64,000 nucleotides of DNA. It comes from Natronosalvus halobius (GTDB taxonomy: Archaea; Halobacteriota; Halobacteria; Halobacteriales; Natrialbaceae). Shown here piece by piece: positions 51,014 through 60,451 of the stretch. Positions within the stretch are counted from its first letter, which is position 1. Each line of letters starts with the position of its first letter. The notes beneath the pieces are model-generated. The model saw only the letters and a list, made by a program, of their open reading frames with translations. It made no database searches and was not told where the DNA came from. The translations under genes and the position numbers were made by a program. The stretch is from the NCBI RefSeq assembly GCF_024138145.1, contig NZ_CP099997.1:3286001-3350000 (forward strand), in the 5' to 3' direction.

Positions 51014-52525
51014 TCAGTACGCCTGGCTGTCGCTCGTTTCGTTGCCCGCGGCGTCCGTCACAGTCACCCGGACGCTGTCGGGACTGTCACGCGTCCGCAG
51101 GTCGTCCTCGCCCGAGGCGCTCGAACCGCTGACACTCGTCGTCTGACTGTCCAGGACGCTGGTGCCCGAGAGGAGTTCCGTCGTAACGCTCGCGAGATCG
51201 CCGTCGGCGTCCGAGACGGACCAGGTGACGCTGGCGCGCGACCAGGGACCGCTCGAGCTTGTGGAGACGGCGAACTGGTCGATGGCGGGTGCGGTGTCAC
51301 CATCACCGCCGTCGCCGCCGTCGCCATCGTCGCCGCCGTCACCACCATCGAGTCCGAGCGAGTTCGCGACGTTCAGCCGACCCGCGCCTTGCTCGTTGCT
51401 GGCCAGGCCGACGTCCTCGGCACCGTCCGTCAGCAATTGGCGGACGTTTGCGGGGTCCTCGCCGGCACCGATCAGGGTCGCGGCCGCGCCGGCGACGTGA
51501 GGGCAGGCCATCGAAGTCCCGGAGAACTGGGCGTAGTCGCTGCGCGGGATCGACGAGAGGACGTCGACGCCGGGAGCGGCAATCTCGACCTCCGGTCCGG
51601 TCGAGGAGAAGTCCGCGAGGTCGTCGTTGGAATCGGTCGCGGAGACGGCGACGACCTCGTCGTACGCGGCGGGGTAGCCGACGCAGTCGGAACAGGGTCC
51701 GTCGTTTCCGGCCGCCGCGACGATGACCTTCCCCTGCTGGTCGGCGTACTGACAGGCGTCGCGAACGACGCTCGAGTCGCTACCGCCGAGGCTCATGCTC
51801 AACACGTCGATCTGGCTGTGGTCGGCGGCCCACTCGATACCCGCGGCGATGCTGTCGTACGAGCCACCGCCCGAACAGTCCAGTACCTTGACCGCGTGCA
51901 GGGTGGCGTCCGGGGCGACGCCGATGACGCCCAGCCCGTTGTCGGCCGCAGCGGCCGTCCCCGCACAGTGGCTCCCGTGATCGTTGTCGTCGTCCCAGAC
52001 CTCCAGGCACTCGCTGATGTCGTTGCCGCCGCCGAAGGGACCACCGCCGCATCCGGTGTCACACTCCGCGTCGCCCGCGGCCCAGCCGTCGCCGAGGTTC
52101 TCCGAGAGCGTCTCGTGCTGGGCGTCGATTCCGGTGTCGATAATCGCGATGTTCGCGCCGGCGCCGGTTTCGCCGTTGTCGATCGCCACGTCGGCGTCTA
52201 CCAGGTCGATGCCGTACGGCGTCGTCTGCTCGAGGGCGTGCATCCGACCGTTTTGCTCGATGTAGCGAACGTCCGGATTGTTCTCGAGCGCTTCGATAGC
52301 CTGCTCGGAGAACCGTCCCGAGATGGCTTTGCCGACGTCGCCGAACTCGAGTTCGAGCCGAACGCTGTTGGCTCGCTCGCTGGCGACATCGAATCCGCTG
52401 TTGGCTCGCAGTCCGACGATGTATTCGTCGCCCTGTCCGGATACCTGTCCGGCCAGTGCCGTCGCGGCGACTCCGGCTCCGACTCCTCGCAGTAGCGTTC
52501 GTCGTGAAACGTGTTCCCGTGACAT
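51014..52525 (-). CDS. Tat-exported subtilisin-family protease (halolysin-like)
   Basis: A 503-aa S8 serine protease. A Tat signal (VSRRTLLRGVGAGVAATALA) is followed by an inhibitor I9-like propeptide (about residues 31-100). The catalytic residues are D130 (IAIIDTGID), H183 (NDHGSHCAG), N274 (oxyanion, AAGNDG) and S338 (GTSMACPHV). The catalytic domain contains at least nine Cys residues, far more than most haloarchaeal proteins. A Gly-Asp linker (about residues 395-415) leads to an Ig-like C-terminal domain with Ser/Thr-rich strands. It is expected to be secreted folded. The upstream DNA is very AT-rich with a TATA-like CTTTTATAAGC near 52563-52573. Confidence 0.93.
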   Translation of the reverse strand: MSREHVSRRTLLRGVGAGVAATALAGQVSGQGDEYIVGLRANSGFDVASERANSVRLELEFGDVGKAISGRFSEQAIEALENNPDVRYIEQNGRMHALEQTTPYGIDLVDADVAIDNGETGAGANIAIIDTGIDAQHETLSENLGDGWAAGDAECDTGCGGGPFGGGNDISECLEVWDDDNDHGSHCAGTAAAADNGLGVIGVAPDATLHAVKVLDCSGGGSYDSIAAGIEWAADHSQIDVLSMSLGGSDSSVVRDACQYADQQGKVIVAAAGNDGPCSDCVGYPAAYDEVVAVSATDSNDDLADFSSTGPEVEIAAPGVDVLSSIPRSDYAQFSGTSMACPHVAGAAATLIGAGEDPANVRQLLTDGAEDVGLASNEQGAGRLNVANSLGLDGGDGGDDGDGGDGGDGDTAPAIDQFAVSTSSSGPWSRASVTWSVSDADGDLASVTTELLSGTSVLDSQTTSVSGSSASGEDDLRTRDSPDSVRVTVTDAAGNETSDSQAY

Positions 52526-52733
52526 GGTATTATCAACCACGGTTACACTCACCATACCTTAGCTTATAAAAGTTCTTATAATAATTCGAAAAATAAACTC
52601 TACTTGATAGTCGAATAACAATTCGGTGAATTGCGACAAGTTGGTATTGCTGTTACCGAATCGGGGAGGACCGTGAAGTCGCGAGACAGCGTCTGACGTA
52701 AGAACTATACTCCAGCGCGGGACCATTGACGCT

Positions 52734-53090
52734 ATGGGATTAATGAGCAAGATCCTCGGCAGCGGGCAGACGCGCACCGCCGACGAGTACGTCGAACTCG
52801 ACCTCGACGACGTCACACCGTCGACCGGGGACGCCGGTATGTCCGTCCACATCGCCGAAATCGGGGGGCAGGTCGACGCCATCGACATCAAGGACGCCGT
52901 CTACGACGGCGACATCGTCATCGCCGACATCACCCGTCTACGCACCAAGGACAGCACGACTGAACACATCGTCGACGAACTCCGGCAGGTCGCCCGCGAG
53001 GTCGACGGCGACATCGTCCAGAAAGGTGACGACCAGCTCATCATCACCCCGACCGGGATTCGGATCGGACGGGAGAAACTGGGCCGGTAA
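52734..53090 (+). CDS. sepF: Archaeal SepF, membrane anchor for FtsZ
   Basis: A 118-aa protein. The short N-terminal amphipathic helix MGLMSKILG is the membrane-targeting sequence, followed by an acidic linker. The core DAGMSVHIAEIGGQVDAIDIKDAVYDGDIVIADITRLRT...VDGDIVQKGDDQLIITPTGIRI is the SepF domain that dimerises and binds the FtsZ C-terminal peptide. In Haloferax, SepF is essential and recruits FtsZ2 to the division site. A TATA-like AACTATACT near 52703-52711 lies about 23-31 nt upstream. It is divergent from the subtilase. Confidence 0.95.
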   Translation: MGLMSKILGSGQTRTADEYVELDLDDVTPSTGDAGMSVHIAEIGGQVDAIDIKDAVYDGDIVIADITRLRTKDSTTEHIVDELRQVAREVDGDIVQKGDDQLIITPTGIRIGREKLGR

Positions 53091-53186
53091 GGATCCAGGT
53101 CGTTTTCGCTTCTCGAGATAACGTCGTGAGTGACTACTCGAGTCACGTAGCTCGACTCGAGGTCAAACTCACCGCAAATGCCTGAT

Positions 53187-53930
53187 TTACCGGCTCTCCG
53201 TAGCCGCCGAACCGTCGGCTTCACTCTCGAGTCGCTCTGCCGCAAGATCGCGATCCTCGGGATAGCCCACGTCGATCCGCCAACCGTCCATCCGAATTGC
53301 GTCGATAGTGCGCCCCGACTGGATCAGCAGGTCGATCGCGTCGGGGAGTTCGTACTCGCCCCGGTCGGAGGGCTGGACGAGGTGGCAGGCGTGGAAGATC
53401 GCCGGTGTAAACGTGTAAAAGCCCGTCATCACCAGATTCGACGGCGGATCGTCCGGTTTCTCCATCACCTCGACGACCTCGCCGTACTCGTTCGTGTCCA
53501 GGACGCCGTACCTCGAGGCCTCCTCGTAGGGTACCTCCTCGACGAGGAAGGCCGCGTCGGCGCGATCTTCTCGCTGGCGGTTGATCACGTCCCCGAGGTT
53601 GCTCCGGAAGACGTTATCCCCGAGCATCAGAACGAAGTCGTCGTCGACGTGCGGTTCGGCCTGGAGGATAGCGTGAGCGAGGCCCAACTGTTCGCGCTGG
53701 TGGGCGTACGTGATTGGGACGCCGTCGTAGGCGTCCCCGTAGCGCTCGATAATCTGTTCTTTCATGTGGCCGACGACGACGATTAGCTCGGTGACGCCGA
53801 TCTCGAGGAGGTTGTCGAATACGTCCTGGACGAGGGGCGTGCCGTCGACTTCTACGAGGGCCTTGGGCTTGTCGTCTGTGAGGGGCTGTAACCGGGTGCC
53901 TTTGCCGGCTGCGAGGACCACTGCTTGCAT
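53187..53930 (-). CDS. aglF: Sugar nucleotidyltransferase, AglF-like
   Basis: A 247-aa enzyme that activates a hexose-1-phosphate to a UDP- or dTDP-sugar. The nucleotide loop is MQAVVLAAGKGTRLQPLTDDKPKALV, the metal-binding Asp is in LMLGDNVFR, and the substrate motif is EKPDDPPSNLVMTGFYTF. It is close by eye to haloarchaeal AglF, which supplies UDP-sugar precursors for N-glycan assembly; the agl context at 54-59 kb supports this. The start is MQAVVL (53930); the frame runs nine codons further. It is convergent with sepF. A dTDP-glucose function (RmlA-like) is the alternative. Confidence 0.75.
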   Translation of the reverse strand: MQAVVLAAGKGTRLQPLTDDKPKALVEVDGTPLVQDVFDNLLEIGVTELIVVVGHMKEQIIERYGDAYDGVPITYAHQREQLGLAHAILQAEPHVDDDFVLMLGDNVFRSNLGDVINRQREDRADAAFLVEEVPYEEASRYGVLDTNEYGEVVEVMEKPDDPPSNLVMTGFYTFTPAIFHACHLVQPSDRGEYELPDAIDLLIQSGRTIDAIRMDGWRIDVGYPEDRDLAAERLESEADGSAATESR

Positions 53931-54080
53931 GGGAAAACGGATCCTGTCCGCGCACATATAAGTTTGGAGGTTGCAGAGGGGGAGAGCCCGTGAATTCCCC
54001 GATACGAACGTTCGAGGGTGCCTCCTGTTTCAGAGTTTTTTTTAGTCACGATTCCCTTTGAGGTGGACAGGTATCGAAGC

Positions 54081-54989
54081 ATGGTGGCCCAAACCAGTGA
54101 TGAGTTGGTCTCGATTATCGTCCCGGTATACAACGACCCGATCGGCTTACGTTCGACTCTGGATTCGCTCGTGCCCCAGGTTACGGAGTCGAACGCGTCG
54201 ATCGTCGTCGTCGACAACGATTCTACCGATCGGACGCCCTCCGTGATCGACGAATATGCCGGTATCGGCTCCGTGACTGGCCTCCGTGAAACGTCCGTCC
54301 AGTCGTCGTACGCGGCCCGTAATACCGGTATTCGAGCCACCGAGAGCAACGTTCTTGCGTTCGTCGACGCGGATATGACCGTCCCCGAGGACTGGCTCGA
54401 GTCCGCCCTCCAGATCTTCCAAGCCCAGGACGCCGACTACATGGGTTGCAACGTTGAACTCACCCTTCCAGAAAACCCGCCTCTCTCGGCCCGCTATGAC
54501 CATCACACCGGCTTCCCCATCCAACAGTACCTCGAACACCAGCACTTTGCCCCAACCTGTTGTCTGTTCGTCCGCCGCGACGTCTTCGAGAACGTCGGCC
54601 TCTTCGATCATCGGCTCGTCTCCGGCGGCGACAAGGAGTTCGGCAATCGAGTCTACGACGCTGGCTACGACCTTCACTTCGCTGACGACGCCACGATGTA
54701 CCACCCGACCAGGAACAGCCTCCGCGCCCACGTCAAGAAGGATCTCCGCGTCGGCCGTGGGCTCTGTCAGCTACAACGCTTTCACTCCGACCGCTTCGGC
54801 ACGCCGGGGATCCCGCCCCGACCAAGCGGGATCAAACGCCCCGATCGCGATCTCCCCACGAAAGACCGACTCGCCTTCGGCACGCTCTCGAGACTGTTTA
54901 CTGCCGTCCGCGGACTGGGATATTTCGAGGAGTACCTCACCGAGGATCGGCGCGGGGAGCTCGAGGGCGTTCCACGACTCGAGACGTAA
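54081..54989 (+). CDS. Glycosyltransferase family 2, N-glycosylation or surface glycan
   Basis: A 302-aa GT-A fold enzyme. The nucleotide-sugar region is LVSIIVPVYNDPIGL, the DxD-type metal site is LAFVDADMTVPEDW, and the acceptor region is LVSGGDKEFGNRVYDAGYDL. There is no obvious transmembrane helix, so it probably adds a sugar to a dolichyl-phosphate carrier on the cytosolic face. I started at MVAQTSDELVS (54081); the frame is open to 54018. An 8-T run (54036-54043) lies in the promoter region. The acceptor position cannot be assigned. Confidence 0.85.
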   Translation: MVAQTSDELVSIIVPVYNDPIGLRSTLDSLVPQVTESNASIVVVDNDSTDRTPSVIDEYAGIGSVTGLRETSVQSSYAARNTGIRATESNVLAFVDADMTVPEDWLESALQIFQAQDADYMGCNVELTLPENPPLSARYDHHTGFPIQQYLEHQHFAPTCCLFVRRDVFENVGLFDHRLVSGGDKEFGNRVYDAGYDLHFADDATMYHPTRNSLRAHVKKDLRVGRGLCQLQRFHSDRFGTPGIPPRPSGIKRPDRDLPTKDRLAFGTLSRLFTAVRGLGYFEEYLTEDRRGELEGVPRLET

Positions 54990-55031
54990 GCAGATTTTCG
55001 AGAGTAGCTACAACGGTTGAAAACGGGGCCA

Positions 55032-55997
55032 TCAGGTATCCGTTACCGCGTCACGACCGGCAACCAACTCCGACCGATCGACCTCGAGCAGCCCGTACAG
55101 ATAGCCGAAACCGACGGCTGCAGTGAAGATAAAGATCGTCACGAGCTGTTTCGCCTTCGCGCTCGAGGGCTCACGAACCAGGTTCCCGATTCGATCCGGA
55201 ACGAACTCGAGCATGAGTTGCTTCAAATAATCGTTCTTGTCTCCGGATGCCTCGGGCAACAGTAGATCCATGATTCGCTTCGAGTAGCCCTGCCAGAACG
55301 ACCGGAACACCAGCCACCGGAACTCCCCGCGGTAGTCGAACAACTTGTGGTTCACCACCGCATCGGTGTTGTAGATCACGCCCTTGCCGTACCGGTTGGC
55401 CATCCGAATACACACGGGTGCCTCGTGAGCCTGGATGTGTCGATCACCCTTTCTGCCCGTGTTCTCGTCGTAGCCTCCGACGTTCAGGAACACGTCACGT
55501 CGAAAGGAGATGTTCGAGCCGTAGGTGTTTCGCAACTCCTCCATGTGCTCGCCCATCCCACGTTCGTCGCAGCCGACGAGCCAGTAGAACTCCGCGGGGA
55601 AGAAGTCGGGCTTCTCGGTCACCCAGTCGGGCTTCGCGTGGCCCCCGACCGCGATCGCGTCGGTCTCCTCGTAGACGCGGGCCAGTTCGTCGATCCAGTT
55701 GGGTTCGGCTACGGCGTCGTCGTCGATGAACGCAACCACGTCGCCGGTCGCGATCTTCGCACCTTTCGTCCGACTGTAGGAGATGCCCTGGTTCTCGTCG
55801 TTACAGTGGAGGACGACGTTCTCGAGACCTCCGAAATCCTCCTGCACGCGGTCGAACACGGTCTCGTTCCCGTCGACGACGATCACGACCTCGAGCGGCT
55901 GGTAGGTTTGTTCGAGGACGCTCTCGACGCACTCGGAGAACACCTCGTAGCGCTCCATCGCGTACGTACAGATCACGACGGAGACCTGATCGTTCAT
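55032..55997 (-). CDS. aglG: AglG-like glycosyltransferase (dolichol-linked sugar transfer)
   Basis: A 321-aa GT2 enzyme. The N-terminus is MNDQVSVVICTYAMERYEVF, the metal site is VVAFIDDDAVAEPNW, and the acceptor region is GGYDENTGRKGDRHIQAHEAPVC. A C-terminal hydrophobic segment (LVTIFIFTAAVGFGYLYGLL) anchors it to the membrane. In Haloferax, AglG adds glucuronic acid as the second sugar of the N-glycan and its gene lies next to aglB, as here. The start at 55997 fits both the family and the promoter at 56021-56032. It is divergent from aglB. Confidence 0.87.
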   Translation of the reverse strand: MNDQVSVVICTYAMERYEVFSECVESVLEQTYQPLEVVIVVDGNETVFDRVQEDFGGLENVVLHCNDENQGISYSRTKGAKIATGDVVAFIDDDAVAEPNWIDELARVYEETDAIAVGGHAKPDWVTEKPDFFPAEFYWLVGCDERGMGEHMEELRNTYGSNISFRRDVFLNVGGYDENTGRKGDRHIQAHEAPVCIRMANRYGKGVIYNTDAVVNHKLFDYRGEFRWLVFRSFWQGYSKRIMDLLLPEASGDKNDYLKQLMLEFVPDRIGNLVREPSSAKAKQLVTIFIFTAAVGFGYLYGLLEVDRSELVAGRDAVTDT

Positions 55998-56020
55998 TGG
56001 AAACACGTTTCGTGGATTGG

Positions 56021-56032
56021 AGAATAAGCCTT
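56021..56032 (-). promoter_or_regulatory. aglG core promoter (BRE/TATA-like), twin of aglB's
   Basis: On the minus strand this reads AAGGCTTATTCT, identical to 56121-56132 on the plus strand. Its 3' end lies exactly 24 nt before the A of the aglG ATG (55997). Confidence 0.7.
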
Positions 56033-56120
56033 TTTCTTCGCGAAACACTCGTCTCGAGCCGCTGACTACATCGGCGATGGCCGTCGAGGTCCGAAACATC
56101 GGACGGTGCGAGAATATGAC

Positions 56121-56132
56121 AAGGCTTATTCT
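56121..56132 (+). promoter_or_regulatory. aglB core promoter (BRE/TATA-like), twin of aglG's
   Basis: AAGGCTTATTCT, with its 3' end exactly 24 nt before the A of the aglB ATG (56156). The same 12-mer stands at the same spacing in front of aglG on the other strand. Confidence 0.7.
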
Positions 56133-56155
56133 TGGCTTCCGTCTCGTGCACGTTA

Positions 56156-59100
56156 ATGAGTACGGAGACTGAACGTGTCGATACCGAAACCAGGTCCTCG
56201 CCGCTCCGGATCGCGAGACGATGGTATCACGTACCGCTTCTGGCGGTCGTGATGGCCTTTATGCTGTGGACTCGCCTCCGGTCGTACGATTCCGTGGCGA
56301 TGCGAAACGGGCAGCCCCGATTGTCCGGCGTCGACTCGTGGTATCACTGGCGAGCTATTCAGTGGACGGCCGAAAATTATCCGCGAACGATGCCGTTCGA
56401 AGTCTGGACGGGGTATCCAACGGGTAATTACGTCGGCCAGTTCGGGACGCTCTTCGACCAGCTCATCGTCACGGCGGCGATGGTCGTCGGTCTCGGCGAT
56501 CCGTCGACGCAGACGCTGTACACCGTATCTATCGTCGCGATTCCGCTCATGGCTGCGCTCGTCGCCATCCCGGTCTTCTACATGGGTCGTCGTCTCGGTG
56601 GGACGATCGGTGGGCTCGTCTCGGTGGTCTTACTCGCGCTCACTCCAGGATCGTTCTTCTATCGATCCGCTGCGGGCCAGCTCGACCACCACATCGGTGA
56701 GGTCCTGTTCATGGCCATCGCTGTACTCGCAATGATGGTTGCGGTTCGGAGTGCCGAACAGGACCGCCCGATCTGGGAACTCGTCGAGGCACGCGACTGG
56801 GATGCGCTTCGACGGCCGACGTTGTACAGCGTGGCGGCCGGCGTGGCGTTATCGCTCTACATCTGGATTTGGCCTGCGGGTGTCGTCCTCACTGGGATCT
56901 TTGGCGTGTTCTTCCTGGTTGCTCTCTGTCTTCAGTATCTACGAGGTGCCTCGCCGGACCACCTCGCATTCGTGGGCGTAATTAGCATGGGCTTGACGGC
57001 GATATTTACGCTCGTACTGCTCGAGGAACCGGGTTCGAGTCCGACGAGTTTCAGTTACATTCAACCGCTCGTTGCCGCTGCTGTCGCGGTGGGTTCCGCG
57101 TTCATGGCCTGGTTCGCTAGATTGTGGGACGGCCGCTCCCTGGAACGCCAGTACTATCCGGTCGCCGTTCTCGGCCTGGTTGGACTCGCGTTCCTGCTGA
57201 TGGCCGTCGTCCTACCAGATATTTTCGGGACGATCACGAGCAACCTTTCCCGTCGCCTCCTCCCCTTCGGGGAAAGCGCTACAGACCTGACGATTTCGGA
57301 GGCCCAGCCCCCGGACGACTTCACCCAGTACGCCTTCAACGAGTTCGGGGCCGCGTTCTTCACGATGCTCGGCGGACTCGCGTTCCTCGTGCTCCGCCCG
57401 CTGTTCGGTCGCGAGTGGCGCGCCGAGTACACTCTCGTGATCGTCTGGTCGCTGTTCCTGATCAGCATGGCAGCCACTCAGACCCGGTTCTCCTACTACC
57501 TCGCGATCGCGGTCGCAGTCGTCAACGCAGTCTTCGTCGCGGACATCGCTCGCCTCCTCAGCCTGGATTTCCATCGAACGGCCGACTCGATTCGCGACGT
57601 CGAGACCTATCAGGTGATTGCGATCGTCCTCGTCGTCATGATGCTGTTCATGCCCCTGCTCCCGCCGATTGCGGCCGACGGCGCTACCACCTGGGAGCGC
57701 GGTGATAACGTCGGCCCGAACGGCAACGCGATGACCTGGGACGAGTCGACCCAGTGGCTCCTCGAGAGTACACCCGAACCCGGGAACTGGGCTGGTGCGG
57801 GCAACCAGAGCGAACTCGAATACTACGGGACCTACGACCGTCCCGCCGACGGCGACTTCGACTACCCGGGTGGCGCCTACGGGGTGATGTCCTGGTGGGA
57901 CTACGGCCACCTGATCACGACCAACGGCGAGCGCATCCCGCACTCGAACCCGTTCCAGCAGAACGCCCGGTCGTCCTCGTGGTACCTGCTGGCCGAGGAG
58001 GAGTCTCACGGCGAGGCCATCCTGGACGGTATCGCCGCGGACGTTCCGGTGGTGAATCAGCCGGAAGAAGCGATCACCGCGGAACTCGAGAACGCCGACA
58101 GTGTCGACGAGGGCGAGATGCGGTACGTCATGATCGACGACGAGATGGCTGGCGGGAAGTTCAGTGCGATCACCCAGTGGACTGACCCGGCGTACAGTCG
58201 GTTCCAGACCCAGGAAACGGCAAATCTCAGCGGCCAGGAGTTCGACGTTCCGACGACGAGCGAGGCCTACCACGACACGATGCTCGCCTCGCTGTACCTC
58301 CACGATGCGGAGGGAATGGACCACTACCGTCTGGTCCACGAATCGAGTTCGTACTCGGTCGTCGGGACGCAGTTGCTGCAGACGCCGAACGGGCTGTACC
58401 CGGTGACGACGCGCTCGGGAACGTTCTTCGGAGCGCAACCGGACGACGTTTCCGCCAGGCTCGAGGAGGCCCGAGCGTTGAACCGCCCGACGGCGTTCAA
58501 CGGGTATGCGGTCGAACTTGGCGGCCGGTACTATCCCGCCTACGCCTACAACGCGTATCTGGTCTCGGACGTCAAGACTTTCGAGCGCGTCGAGGGGGCG
58601 ACGATTACCGGTTCGGTCGACGGCGAGGTCGCCGAATCCGACCGCGTCTACGCGCAGGTCGAACTCGAGACGGAGCCAGGACGAACGTTCACCTACACGC
58701 AGCAGGCCAACGTGAGCGACGACGGCACGTTCGAGCTGACGGTGCCGTATGCGACGAACGACGAGCTCGGACCGGAAGATGGCTACACGGACAGTGCAGT
58801 CGAGGCGATCGACGACGAGTACGAAATCTTCGTCGGCACGCCCGAAGACGGGGAGATCGAGCGCCAGTACCTGGGGACCACGGCGGTTCCCGAGACGGCC
58901 GTCGTGGATGGTGAAGACCTCGAGGTGACGCTCGAGGAGGGTGACGGCGAGGTCGTGCCAGACCCGGATGCAGAGGCGCAACCACCCGAAGGTGAGGACG
59001 AGAACGTGAGTGACGGAGAGAATGAGACTGACGATGACGAAATCGCCGATGACGAAGCCGACGACGGATCTGACGAGAACGGATCGGAGAACGTCACGGA

Positions 59101-59245
59101 CGACGGCAACGAGACGGAGACGGATTCAGAAGATGAGAACACGACGGGTACGGGTTCGGACGACGAAAACGCGACGAACGAAACGAACGACACGCCGGAC
59201 GCTCCTACCCTGATCGATCCGGTGGCGCCGCCGCGGGCGGACTGA
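56156..59245 (+). CDS. aglB: AglB oligosaccharyltransferase (STT3 family)
   Basis: A 1029-aa enzyme that transfers a dolichol-linked glycan to Asn in N-X-S/T sequons on the outer membrane face. The N-terminal half has about 13 membrane helices, with the first acidic metal-ligand loop GVDSWYHWRA, and the hallmark WWDYG is at W580-G584 (VMSWWDYGHL). The soluble C-terminal domain follows, ending in an acidic Glu/Asp/Asn/Thr-rich tail of about 90 residues. I chose ATG 56156 over the upstream frame because it lies 24 nt after the promoter element. It is the core of the agl cluster with aglG, the GT2 and the nucleotidyltransferase. Confidence 0.96.
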   Translation: MSTETERVDTETRSSPLRIARRWYHVPLLAVVMAFMLWTRLRSYDSVAMRNGQPRLSGVDSWYHWRAIQWTAENYPRTMPFEVWTGYPTGNYVGQFGTLFDQLIVTAAMVVGLGDPSTQTLYTVSIVAIPLMAALVAIPVFYMGRRLGGTIGGLVSVVLLALTPGSFFYRSAAGQLDHHIGEVLFMAIAVLAMMVAVRSAEQDRPIWELVEARDWDALRRPTLYSVAAGVALSLYIWIWPAGVVLTGIFGVFFLVALCLQYLRGASPDHLAFVGVISMGLTAIFTLVLLEEPGSSPTSFSYIQPLVAAAVAVGSAFMAWFARLWDGRSLERQYYPVAVLGLVGLAFLLMAVVLPDIFGTITSNLSRRLLPFGESATDLTISEAQPPDDFTQYAFNEFGAAFFTMLGGLAFLVLRPLFGREWRAEYTLVIVWSLFLISMAATQTRFSYYLAIAVAVVNAVFVADIARLLSLDFHRTADSIRDVETYQVIAIVLVVMMLFMPLLPPIAADGATTWERGDNVGPNGNAMTWDESTQWLLESTPEPGNWAGAGNQSELEYYGTYDRPADGDFDYPGGAYGVMSWWDYGHLITTNGERIPHSNPFQQNARSSSWYLLAEEESHGEAILDGIAADVPVVNQPEEAITAELENADSVDEGEMRYVMIDDEMAGGKFSAITQWTDPAYSRFQTQETANLSGQEFDVPTTSEAYHDTMLASLYLHDAEGMDHYRLVHESSSYSVVGTQLLQTPNGLYPVTTRSGTFFGAQPDDVSARLEEARALNRPTAFNGYAVELGGRYYPAYAYNAYLVSDVKTFERVEGATITGSVDGEVAESDRVYAQVELETEPGRTFTYTQQANVSDDGTFELTVPYATNDELGPEDGYTDSAVEAIDDEYEIFVGTPEDGEIERQYLGTTAVPETAVVDGEDLEVTLEEGDGEVVPDPDAEAQPPEGEDENVSDGENETDDDEIADDEADDGSDENGSENVTDDGNETETDSEDENTTGTGSDDENATNETNDTPDAPTLIDPVAPPRAD

Positions 59246-59380
59246 TCCGGGCACGATTCTACTCGAAGTGAGGCCGCGCTGTCGACTCGGGACGAACATC
59301 GCCTTGAGAGGCAGGCGTTGCCGGAACGTCGACCACCGTCGACCGCCGACGCTTTTGTGACGCGCATCGAGCAGTGAGAC

Positions 59381-60451
59381 ATGGACGATCACGATCTGCT
59401 TCGAATGACGCCCGGGCCCACGGAGGTCCCCGAACGCGTCCGCGAGCGCATGGCCGAACCGAGCCGGAACCCCGACGTCGAACCCGAGTTCGTCGACTTC
59501 TATCGCGACCTCACCGAGAAACTCGACCCGATCTACGGCGACGGCGACGTCGCCATCCTCGGCGGTGAGGGCATACTGGGGCTCGAGGCCGCGGTCGCTT
59601 CGCTGGTCGATTCTGGTGACGAGGTACTCTGTATCGCCAACGGGCTCTACGGCGAGGGCTTTGCGGACTTCGTCGACCTCTACGACGGTAAGGCGACCGT
59701 CTGCGGCGGCGACTGGCGGGAACCGATCGACGTCGACGCGGTCGAACGGGAACTCGAAACCGGCGACTACGCCGTCGCGACGATGGTCCACTGCGAGACG
59801 CCCACCGGCGTGCTCAACGACCTCGAACCGATGCTCGACCTCCTCGCCGAACACGACGTGATCAGCGTCGTCGACGCCGTTTCCTCGCTCGGGGGAACAC
59901 CGGTGCCGACCGACCGCATCGACGTCGTCCTGGGGGCGACCCAGAAGTGTTTCAGCGCGCCGCCAGGACTGACCGTCTGTGCGGTGAGCGACCGCGCCTG
60001 GGCGCGGATCGAATCCGTCGAAACGCGTTCGTTCTACGCGAGTCTCGAGCCCTGGAAGACCGTGATCCAGGACGAGTGGTTTCCCTACACCCACCTCACG
60101 GCCAACCTGCAGGCGCTCGACGCGGCGACAGATCTGCTGCTCGAGGAGGGTCTCGACTCCGTCTACGCGCGTCACGAGGCGGCCGCCGAGCGGTGTCGTG
60201 AGCGGGCCGACGACCTTGGCCTCGAGGTGTATCCCGACGACTCGCTCGCGTCGCCGACGGTCACGGCGCTCGACCTCGAGGGGCGCGCGACGGACCTCCA
60301 GGCGCAGATTCGCGAGGAACACGGTATCGTCCTCTCGACGGGTCTGGGAGATCTCGAGGACGATATCCTCAGGATCGGGCACATGGGCAACAACGCCCAG
60401 ATCGATCGGGTCGACCGAACGATGGATGCGCTCGAGGCCGCGCTCGAGTGA
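59381..60451 (+). CDS. Class V aminotransferase (serine/alanine-glyoxylate type)
   Basis: A 356-aa PLP enzyme. The N-terminal TPGPTEVPERV and GGEGILGLEAAV are typical; VHCETPTGVLND and the PLP-Asp in SVVDAVSSLGG follow. The Schiff-base Lys is K189 in GATQKCFSAPPGLTVCAVS, and the late RIGHMGNNAQID closes the fold. It resembles alanine-glyoxylate/serine-pyruvate aminotransferases and related (S)-ureidoglycine- or phosphonate-type aminotransferases; the amino donor and acceptor are unresolved. It stands alone, 135 bp downstream of aglB. Confidence 0.88.
   Translation: MDDHDLLRMTPGPTEVPERVRERMAEPSRNPDVEPEFVDFYRDLTEKLDPIYGDGDVAILGGEGILGLEAAVASLVDSGDEVLCIANGLYGEGFADFVDLYDGKATVCGGDWREPIDVDAVERELETGDYAVATMVHCETPTGVLNDLEPMLDLLAEHDVISVVDAVSSLGGTPVPTDRIDVVLGATQKCFSAPPGLTVCAVSDRAWARIESVETRSFYASLEPWKTVIQDEWFPYTHLTANLQALDAATDLLLEEGLDSVYARHEAAAERCRERADDLGLEVYPDDSLASPTVTALDLEGRATDLQAQIREEHGIVLSTGLGDLEDDILRIGHMGNNAQIDRVDRTMDALEAALE

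Noticed and set aside
54036-54043. Run of eight T considered as a transcription terminator
   Set aside because: It lies in a divergent promoter region, not downstream of a gene on either strand.
57212-58981. Minus-strand frame of 589 codons inside aglB
   Set aside because: aglB carries WWDYG and membrane helices; the antisense frame is Arg/Val-rich without motifs.
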